This document shows, piece after piece, positions 51,490-60,851 of a stretch of 64,000 nt of DNA. Made by a program: the position numbers and the translations under genes. Source of the stretch: Pegea sp. RAD2-039 (lineage: Eukaryota; Chordata; Thaliacea; Salpida; Salpidae); NCBI GenBank assembly GCA_034620365.1, contig JAQGEQ010000191.1, positions 806,001 to 870,000 of the forward strand, read 5' to 3'. Position 1 is the first letter of the stretch; each line of letters starts with the position of its first letter. The notes beneath the pieces were generated by a model. It searched no databases. It saw nothing but the letters and a program-made list of their open reading frames with translations, and had not been told where the DNA came from.

Positions 51490-53957
51490 ATCAAAAATTA
51501 AACAAATTATCACATGAACATCTTTTTATGACCATTTTTCTTATATAAGAAAAATCATAATAATAATATCCAAACTAGTAATATGATGGGTACAGTAAAA
51601 AGACGTAATGAGATTTATGATACAATAGAATGAATACTTCACCTGCATGAGATGCAATTGACATCTTCAAAATATTTGAGGTAAGAACTGATCAGTAAAT
51701 TCACAATTTTTTAATTCAGAACTTCTTTGAAAAAATTTATGAAGCTAAAAACAGAAAAGCATTCAACTTAGCAGTTGCTAAACATTTCAACAATCAAATT
51801 AAATAAATATTCTTTCAGAAATTACTTTATAAAAAGACAAAAACACCATAAATCAAACCATCTTTAAAAAGAATAAAATTTATTCTCTAAAATAATAGTT
51901 AGATGACATAGAAATCAAATTGGTCAATTTTTCATATTCATTACAGAAACCATTAACAAACCATTTTAAAACTTTAAATTCAAATCTTCTCTTAATAGTA
52001 GCTTATCTGTCATAGAGTGGGTAAGTATAGATTTGTATATGTACTAACATTTCTTTACTTATGAGATTAAATCACTCACAAAAGATATTACTGCAGATAA
52101 TTATAGCTAAGCAAATAATACTCTGAAAATTTGTTCTTCAAAATCTCAATGAAGCTTTATAAAATTTAAATCAAAACAGAATACAAGTACAGAGCGAGTA
52201 AGCTTATAATTTATATAAAAAATGAATAATAATATTACAATGAGACAATAAATTATCTTATTTATAAAACATAAATCTTAAATGATAAGGATTTCGGCAA
52301 AATTAATTAGAATCACAAATTTTTAAGAACCGAGAAAAAATCTTTTTGTTTCTCTGAATGCTTTAAATAAAAATCCACCCCATTGGCGTAACAAAAAATC
52401 ACCACGTTGCGCGTACCAAATACCAAACATATAACCACCTATATGGACTACATAATCAATATCAATTTCTAAATCTAATTCAGATAATTGACTAAAAGAA
52501 AATAGCATGAATCCAAAAACTTCTGCAGTCAAAAATAATTCTAACAAATCATTGTAATTAAACAATCGCCCAGAAGGTAATTCAATGTGCGTATATTCAA
52601 TTGGTAGAAAATTCTTTTTAGTTAATTCGTAACCTAGAAGGCTACAAACAACACCCGATGCTCCATGTGAAGGACTATCTATACCTAAAAAGACTTTAGA
52701 TGCAAAACCGAAAATACCAGATACAAGAGCTGACGAAATATAGAAACAAATAAATTTAATACCGTTACATGAATTTAGAAATGTACATTGTGAATGTGTG
52801 GTGTTCTTCCAAATAAATAAACAACTATGTAAAGAGACCATATCTGCGAATAGATGGGTAAATCTAATATGACTAAAAGAACTAAGAAATAGGGAAATAA
52901 AAGTGCAATTACATCGATCAGTGGATATTAGCATATAAGGTATCATATAAGGATGCCAGCTTTTAACTTTCCAAGCTGAATATACGAGAACATTGATAAT
53001 AGTTATTGCAGTAAAGCACTTGTCTATAGGACATTGAGCACGAGGTACATCCAATGCTTGGCTGAGTTCAGGGTCATTGACATAGCGATGCTGGTTGACA
53101 AGATCTTCATTATAAGTAAAATATATGCCACTAATTCCATATATAGCAAATATCGAAACATTACAGTAAACAGAATATTTAAGCAAAGTGTCTATCATCC
53201 GTAAATCATCATCAAGTAGTTGGTAAGATATAAATGGTTCAATTTGATCGGATAGTAAATAACATCGTCGAAATAATGGAGGAATTTGTATTAAGCTTTT
53301 AACTTGTAACATTTTCTCAAAAAAACTAACACAACATCCATTAAAAGAAAACATTTTGGATAACAATTAATTCAGAACATGACAACAAACACGAATTTTA
53401 AAATTAACTTTGAAAAAAATAACTAGACTAGAAACTTAAATAAAACTAAAATGTCTTTTCAACAAAGTGGTATTGCAGACTAAAATTAACTGTAGTAACA
53501 ACAAGACTTTCAAAAAACAAATATTTCAAATTCACAATCTAGATATTTTTCTTTAGAAGCATTAAAATTATAAATCAAAAATTTATAGTTGAAATTTTTA
53601 TCTTACTGTCTTAAAAGACAAAACCATATTGAAAAGCAAAATTTCAGAAAACGAACGTAACACATTTTTACAAATAGAGGACACAACTTGATGCAATATT
53701 CTATATATAGAAAAATTATCATTTTGAAATTATAGTTTTTCCAAGCAAATAGATTTATGAAAAAAACAATAACTTAAAACATCAAATCTTGCAAAAGTTT
53801 AATAATTTTGATCAAATTCAAAAATTTCGGTAAAAGAAAGAACTTAGTTCAAGGAGTCTTTCAGTGAGAAAAACTTTATGATAACTTGTGATACTTATTT
53901 TTATGACTAACATTAATAATATGCTCTTTGAAAATAAAATACCCATGCTTAAAAAAA
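51490..53957 (-). repeat. left copy of PARL-like direct-repeat block
   Basis: This block of about 2.47 kb matches 60852-63258 in the same orientation. It contains PARL-like copy 1, its downstream noncoding flank (51541-52300) and its upstream flank. The downstream flank is nearly identical to the right copy: I count about three substitutions, a 3-base indel, and an extra segment of about 40 bases at about 51722-51760 that the right copy lacks. Similarity falls in the coding region and fades further upstream of the gene, ending near the shared CCATGCTTAAAAA. Confidence 0.85.
52323..53366 (-). CDS. PARL-like mitochondrial rhomboid protease, copy 1
   Basis: Probable intramembrane serine protease of the PARL type, which in animals acts in the mitochondrial inner membrane. 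The single uninterrupted frame gives 347 residues, near human PARL (379). Rhomboid marks: FLSSFSH before the HxxxN helix, HGASG with catalytic S237, and DYVVHIGG with catalytic H308, followed by FGIWYAQRGDFLLRQW, very like the PARL C-terminus (HLGG-FGIWY). The N-terminus has basic and hydrophobic residues (LFRRCYLL, 31-38) that could direct import. In the oxyanion motif, HxxxN, position 175 is Asp here (HLFAD), while copy 2 has Asn. Absence of introns, in contrast with intron-rich neighbours and multi-exon vertebrate PARL, suggests an mRNA-derived copy. A splice-acceptor-like CAAAG after a T run lies about 42 bases upstream. Confidence 0.85.
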   Translation of the reverse strand: MLSKMFSFNGCCVSFFEKMLQVKSLIQIPPLFRRCYLLSDQIEPFISYQLLDDDLRMIDTLLKYSVYCNVSIFAIYGISGIYFTYNEDLVNQHRYVNDPELSQALDVPRAQCPIDKCFTAITIINVLVYSAWKVKSWHPYMIPYMLISTDRCNCTFISLFLSSFSHIRFTHLFADMVSLHSCLFIWKNTTHSQCTFLNSCNGIKFICFYISSALVSGIFGFASKVFLGIDSPSHGASGVVCSLLGYELTKKNFLPIEYTHIELPSGRLFNYNDLLELFLTAEVFGFMLFSFSQLSELDLEIDIDYVVHIGGYMFGIWYAQRGDFLLRQWGGFLFKAFRETKRFFLGS

Positions 53958-55939
53958 TTAACATGCTCGACAGTGTATTAGCGATATCGATATTTCATCT
54001 AAATTGTTTTAGTAAAATGAGTAAACATTCTTTTGTCAAAATTCAAAAATAATCAACTTGTTTACTATGTTCTAATGAGTTGGCGTATTTATTTTTGGGA
54101 AACTAACTTCAAAAGTCTGGTAAATCTTTACTTTTACATTCTTGTTTTATCACAAATTCGGTTTTCTATTCTAACTGAATTGCGAAAACTTCAGAAACCA
54201 TAAGCTTCAAAAAACTCCATTGGCAGCATCCAAGAATTGATTTTACCAATTTGTTTACCAAGACTAATCACCTTTAAGTCAAAAGTTTCTCTAGCTTTGA
54301 TGGTTTGCTAGGGGGTGGAAAATGTAGCTCTATTAGTATAGTCTATTACCAAGCTATGTTTTCCAAGGAAAAAGTTTTTTTAATTAAAAAAGATATACTG
54401 TGGTTATATAATTTGTGGTACAATTTATTTTCTCCTTGCAAGGAGTTATTTATAAATTATAGATATAGGAAAGTGTCAAAGTTTTTTTCAAAATTAAAGA
54501 AAATAACAGATTGTTGAATACAAATACATTATTTGTCATCAGGCTGAATAATCTCTTTCTTTTCCGGATAAATAATTTTATAACTAATATTATAACTTTT
54601 CGGAAAAATAAGTCATACAATTTGTTAAGACAATTAGCACGGCCTAAGCACAACACTGCTGCAAATATTATCGGATTACCACAGTTGGCATCAATAAAAC
54701 TTTTTATCTTGTGATAATCCAATTAGTTTATTCTAATCCAGTTTACATAAATTTGGTATGTCCAACGTCTTAGAAATGAGTTCTCTATGGAGGCTGAGTT
54801 TGAGGGTCCTAGATTTAGAACAGTGTGCATTAGAAAACACCAATTGCCTTTAGGTTTATGTCTCATCTATATAAGCAATGGATACATTTTTACGATTAGT
54901 AGATTATTGTAGGAATCAAATAATCAGACATATTTTAGATATTTTTTTTAATTTTAATAAACTAATTTATAAAAAGTATTTTTAATACTTAACTTACGTT
55001 TTATAAATTAAATTTTTTTCTGGTTGTGTTAGATCGAAGAAATAGAGTTAAACAGAAGTTAGACAGAAAAATGTGAGTGATTTGTCATTCAAATTATTTC
55101 CACAAATTGTTATTATCATAAATCTAGCTGTTATTTTAATTACACTAAAAATGGAAATCGTTGAAAAAGTTGCATCTAATTCTATTTTAATAAGATACAT
55201 AAAGCTTGTTTAACAGAATGTTGTAGAATTTATTTTAGAATATATAAAGATAATTTCTATTTGAAAAAGATATAAAGAGTCGTTTCTAAATCAGGTTCAA
55301 TATATTTGAAATTTTGTTTATAGATAAATTTCATGTTTCTGTGATATGAAGCTACCATCATTGAAAAAGTACTATACTGTATGCTAGGAATGCTTTCACG
55401 ATAATGTTGACAAAGGCGTTTAGTCCTTGAGATGCACGGAACTATTCCTTCTGTATTCAATATTTAAAGATTTCTTTGGCCTTTGGCACCAAGGTAGACA
55501 AGACTGCTACTAAACATATGAGTTCCGGTCTTACCAGTGTAAGCTACCAATTTGAAAAGACCAATAAATCAAGACAAAGCAATTTTGTCTTGCCAAGATT
55601 TAAGGTTCATATAGAAGTTAAAAACTTGAATAAAAAGTTGAAAATTTTAAAGAAGAACTTATAAATGAGATTCAAACTCATATGCCACCAAAAAAAATTC
55701 AAAGATTCGAACTTAATCAAATTTTCTTAATTGAGAACAACCTTAAGACAATATTGTCAAAAATAAACTGCTGAAACTCCGAAACCTCTGCATTGACCAA
55801 ACAAACTGTAACTATATATAACCAGGCCAAGCAAAAAGCTACATGGGTTTAATAAAATACTAGTAAAAGAACAATGTGAAAACGGGAGGCTGTCCAGGTA
55901 AAAGAGAGTAGTGTTATATTTGCTATTATCAACGGTTCT
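53958..55939. other. intergenic DNA upstream of PARL-like copy 1
   Basis: No gene is supported. Short frames at 54305-54722 overlap on both strands and lack motifs. The stretch 55476-55664 (+) is somewhat Ser/Lys-rich and could be a decayed first-frame part of the adjoining LINE, but I cannot show this, so the LINE is drawn from about 55940. Confidence 0.4.
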
Positions 55940-57000
55940 GTTATAAATCTTTCGTATCAATCCCTAACTTCTCAGGGTTCGACGCTAATATTTCTACTAC
56001 CAATACTATAAACCCACGTACCTCAAAGTATTTTAGCATCAGATCTATGACAAATCAGTTAGACCTTGTACCCAACTATCTTGACTCAAACCAAAATATT
56101 GTTCCTGACTCTGAGTCTTGGCTATTTGATAAAATCTCAAACTCAATGGTATGCCCTCTTGGCTATGATATCATTAGACTTGATTGCATTCATACTAATA
56201 ATAAAAATAGGGGCCTGCTTCGGCCGAGAACAGCGACTCACACTAAAAGGAACCTAAAAGTTTAACAGGCTTATACAAATCTAGACTCTTTCTCATCTTT
56301 GAGAAATTGAAAGCGCTTTGTCGACGATTCCAACCTTTTTAGTGCAAACTCAATTACTCTCTTATCTTCCTTAGTCTACTAACATATGGCTTCAATCCAG
56401 ACAACTCAAGCTAGCTACCGGCCAATGTTTCCTTCTTTCAATAAGTAAACCCTCAAACTTTAACCTAACATCACCTGACTTTTATGTATACAACAATAAC
56501 ATTTCAAATGTCTGGTCATCACAGACTTGGGTATCTTCATCTCTCACGATTAAAAAGGGGTAGGCAAGGTAAATCATTTAATCCGAATTGGTTCATCTAC
56601 TTCATACCAAACTCTCAAGTCTTATAAAAGCAGAAATATTTAGACAGTTATAATTTTTTACCATATACATCCGTTCCAAATTAGTTTGATTCCTCTGTAC
56701 GAAGTATATACCTTAAAAAGGATATTATAAAGCTTGAATCCATTCAAAAATCATTTACTATAAAAGCTTTCCTTAGATGTGGCACACTGTTCATAAGAAG
56801 GCCGTCTCTGTAAGCTTGATACTAAATCCTTGCTATATTGGCATCGTTTCTATAACCTTACGAAATTAACAAGTTTCTTTCATTTTAACTTAAATGACTT
56901 CTTAAAATCTTTCATAAACCTCAAAGGCTTGTGATTCAAACTAACCTACTCAACAACTATAATAAAACCCAGTAAAGTAACATTTTTCAATAAGGTAACC
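55940..57000 (+). mobile_element. degraded non-LTR retrotransposon (LINE), internally deleted
   Basis: Broken reading frames carry LINE landmarks in the right order. Around 56047-56250 is an APE-type endonuclease segment: NYLDSN, then SESWLFDKISNSMVCPLGYD and a GG-containing stretch. From about 56500 come pieces of the reverse transcriptase C-terminal region: TSYQTLKSYKSRNI near 56600, KLESIQKSFT at 56730-56759 and LDTKSLLYWHRFYNLT at about 56815-56862. Endonuclease and C-terminal parts are only a few hundred bases apart, so most of the reverse transcriptase core is deleted, and several frame shifts and stops are present. The motif style fits the CR1/L2/Jockey kind; I cannot fix the clade. 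It lies in opposite orientation to the KAP gene and just beyond its 3' end. It is inactive. Confidence 0.75.
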
Positions 57001-57324
57001 ACGGTTTATAACATTCTTGTCGACCCTATCACTTCGATTAGGATTGTTTTAAAAAGTTATGATAAGAAATTTACCTAACTAATATTAATTAATGCTAATG
57101 TGTTATTTTGTATTTTTGATTTATAATTTAAGCTTACTTTTCCTTCGCATTTGTTCTACATTATTTATGTTGAACTGTGATATTTCAAACCTTTTCATTA
57201 TTCTTTTCCAGTTAGATCGTTCTATATTCGCGTTAAAACCTTTACAGATCTGCGAGCATGCATCGAAAAAAATAAACAGATTTCGTCGTATTAAAAACGA
57301 CTTTAAATGAATATTATTCGAACA

Positions 57325-60300
57325 CTAAATGGGGCACTCTACTCGTTTCCAGAACTGGTTTAAATTGATGGAAACTGTTTCGTAGTTGATGACATCATCA
57401 ACAGTGAGATTACTGCGTTGTAGGAATAGATGAAATTGATGTAGATTTTCAACAGGAACTATATCCAGTTTTTCAATAGTTGTTTGAAAATTAGTTTCAC
57501 TGAAAATAAAAACTCAAAATGAAAATTTCAACAATTGATTTTAATTTCACCTGAAAATCTCTGCAAGTGGCTTCTCCATCAGTAAGTCTTCTTCATCATC
57601 AGATATAATCGAATATAAGAAAGATGATCTACAAGGCCACTGCTCACAAAACATCAACCAGTCCACTAACGACTTTGCGTCTAACTTTTTAGGTTTTAAA
57701 TCAACAATTCTTTTTTCAGCTAAAAAAATCGAAATTTTATATTTGAATCAACCCGAATTACTTTCGTTTTTAAAGTTGCTACCTGGCTTCAGTTTCATCT
57801 TATCAAGAGCCAATTTTTGTTGCTTCTATCAAAACAGAATTAATGTGTGAATGAATCATTTAAGATAAGTTAGCAATTTTGACTGACCATTTTCTGAATC
57901 GCTTCAATCAAAATCGTAGCAAGAGTGATAATGTTGAAGAATCTTTTAATTAATCGAGGATTTCCATCAAGAGAGAGTCGAACCTCTTCACATTCATTGA
58001 AGTACTTCCTAATTGAAAAAGTTGTTGTCAGTTATTTGAAGCAAAAAGTAATTAAGATATGAAGCGACCTGCAGTGATGTAAAAACTCTTCTTTGCTGAA
58101 GTCACTTTCTAAATGCATCCGACTAGTTGCAGGAGCAGAATCCAACACATCTGAACATAAATTGAGATCAGAAGTTGGATTTGGATCAGAAGATGAATTG
58201 AGATCTGAAGATTGTTTAGGATCAGTTGACACAGGAAGATTAGGTGAAAGACTAGAACTTTGATCTTCAATCAACTTCTCCGAGCCAGGACTCTTTGATC
58301 TGCAAAGATTCATCTTTCACACTCTTCTCAAATACTCAATCAACTTACAACTTAATCAATAAATTTACCTTAAGCAAGAATTAACAAGAAATTCTTCGGC
58401 GGGTTTTTTTGAAAGGTCTTTCTCTGTTGATTACAAATTAAGATCAACTTCTCAAAGATAACAAATTCTTACTTTGATTCTTCTGTTTTGAGTCCTGGCG
58501 TGCAGTTTCATTTATTAGTCCGGATATCATCAGGCCTTTATCCTCTTTACTTAACTGTCAATAAAAATGATTGAAAATATGTGATGATGATGATCTGATC
58601 TTCCACCTTTGGTAAGCAAATTGGGATATCAATGACATTTTTAATGAAATTTTCTGTCATCAATTCTTTTTCAGATCCTTTTCCGTAAGTATGGATTGGT
58701 TCGAGACCAACCAAACACATCAGAGGTGAATGTTTGCTGCTAGTCAATACATTGACCACATCCAATACATCTGCTGCCTGCGACCACATAATCATAGTGG
58801 TGACCAGGTTACTGGGACGCTTACCACTGGACAGCGTTCAAGTCCGTTGAAGATGATGACAACTTTGTAATCGATTCCATCCACAAACGAAATTGCATCG
58901 ATGAATTTTTCCAGCTTTTGTATCTTTTTAAACAAAATAGTTTTGCTTCTGAAGTGGTCACGTGAGTTTGAAAACCTCTTTTTTGACGACTCCCATGAAA
59001 CCGCGTCCAGTTGAAATCTCTTCAGATGAAAATTTAATTCTTTTATTCATGGCTTCAATCCGAGATCTAAAGATGGTCGCGATGAATTTAAAGATCACAA
59101 CAGAAGAGGCTAGAGTAGCAGGTAACCACGAAACCACTTGAACCATGACAGGGACCAGTCGACCTGTCTACATGTGGACAAGGATAAAAGTTTTGCAATC
59201 TTAGATTGGGGAAGTACCCGAAAAATATCCAACTTGGCTAAATTGACCAGTTTAAAAATCACAATTGGAAGAGCTACCATAAAAAAGATTCCAAAAACGA
59301 CTCCATAAATACGAGGAAATCCACAGAAACTTTTTCTGGGATATTTACATAAATGTGAAAGAATATTTGGTTTATACCTGAAAATAATGAATCAATTTTG
59401 GAACGATTTTATCAAATATCTTACCAATTGGTTGAATCACGTGACACTTCAACTACAGTATCTGGAAGCAATCGAACCATCTGTAAGTTATCACCACCAC
59501 CAACTTCGACACCAGCTTTGGCATCAACTTCTAGAGTTGCATCAATTCCTTCGTTACGAAGTCTCTCAACAACTTCTTGAGTTTGTTTGAACTTTTTTAA
59601 CGTGACTAACCAGCCACTAACAACTTTCTGACATCTTGAAACCTTTCCATATTTTTCTACACCCGTCACGATCGTTTTGTCACTGACTTCATCATTGACT
59701 CGAATTAAAATAGAGTTTGCATCTGAGCTAGATCAAATACAAACAATTTAATGAAACAAAATCAGTAAAAACATCAACTACCAACTTTGCTTTTGGTTTC
59801 GACATTTCTACCGATTTGAACATGTAAAACAGCCTCGACGTAAAAACACCAAATTTCTTTTCAACTGCTGTTTTCATGTTGATAACAATTTCAGCCCATA
59901 ATTTATCAGATCCTGAATAATCTCTGGTTGAAAGAGATACAAAAACAAACCTACGAGGCTTGTATTGGGTTTGATTTTTCCTGGTGTAAAAATTTCAATA
60001 AAAAACTAAATAAAACATAAAAAACAAACTTACTGATTGTAATATGTCGAAGAAGAAAGGCAATTGTTATGTGCGCTCAGATGGCTTTTCAAGGGTAGAC
60101 GTGTAAAAAGTACAAAGAAAATCATTCTAAGAAACCTCTTGATAGATTTTAAAGAGTTGCCATGTTTTGAAGAACAGCAACAAGAAATAAAGATTATAGA
60201 AGAAAATAGAAGAAATATGGAAAGATATATTGTGATGATGTAACTGTTTATTACAAATGAAGATTCAGGTTTTTCTGTCGTGAGGTTGAAAGAATTTGTT

Positions 60301-60838
60301 TGGTTTGCAACAGATTGCTGAAAAAAGGGAGGATACATAAAAAAGAAAAATAACGAAATTATTGCAGTGAATAGGAAACTTATCAACAATGTGGTGATAA
60401 ATAATGTACATTTTTTGCTGGATTTTGTTCGAACTTTTTGATCACTTTCAAAACTTTTTAGTGAACCTTGAAAAGTTAAAATTAAGAACAATTACAAGTT
60501 TGATTGATCTACAATTTTGACAGTTTTTAACAGAGCAAATAAATTAAAGCTACAAAATAAAATTAAGTAAATAACAAACAAGTATAAAAATTGAGATCTA
60601 AAAATTATAAAAAATAATTTAAGAATTTTGTACAACATGAAAAGTTTTAGATAATCAAAAACTTCAGTTAAATAATTTCTACAATTTCAATTCTCTCACT
60701 GAGAGTGCATTCCAAAAAATATGATTTGCCGTATCCACTGGGAGCAAATACTCCCACACAGATGGGAGATGCAACATCTAAAAGATATTTGGCAAGTGAC
60801 TCAGAGATGGCTGAAGTGCCTAAATGATCAAAAGATCC
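57325..60838 (-). CDS. KAP-family P-loop NTPase with four membrane segments (5' end not found)
   Basis: Membrane-linked P-loop NTPase of the KAP family (Kidins220/NKPD1 kin). Exons in order: 60838(or to about 60866)-60700, 60466-60034, 59980-~59804, 59727-59425, 59377-59218, 59167-58976, 58923-58825, 58777-58607, 58554-58473, 58423-58369, 58299-58069, 58008-57888, 57825-57783, 57719-57551, 57499-57325; about 849 residues. Walker A is APSGYGKS in the first exon. Two pairs of hydrophobic segments (second exon; fifth and sixth exons) lie between Walker A and B, the hallmark of KAP proteins. SLSTRDYSGSDKLWAEIV follows the first pair. The Walker B region reads VVIIFNGLERC, with Asn where KAP proteins usually have Asp. 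A Ser-rich insert precedes LSLDGNPRLIKRFFN and LMFCEQWP, typical of the KAP C-terminal part. Most introns are about 45-80 bases. The junction between exons 3 and 4 is the one I could not fix firmly. No in-frame ATG is visible at the 5' end. Confidence 0.85.
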
Positions 60839-60851
60839 TGCAGAATAATCA

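Noticed and set aside
54305-54722. Frames on both strands, one with many hydrophobic residues
   Set aside because: They overlap each other, have no splice support and resemble no family.
55960-55995. GGTTCGA word suggesting a tRNA B box
   Set aside because: No A box, acceptor stem or cloverleaf could be found around it.
59080-59220. Apparent frameshift in the KAP gene
   Set aside because: A 50-base intron (59168-59217, gtactt to tgtag) restores the frame exactly, so no break needs to be assumed.
59387-59590. Plus-strand frames rich in His, Gln and Thr
   Set aside because: They are antisense to the KAP exon at 59425-59727.
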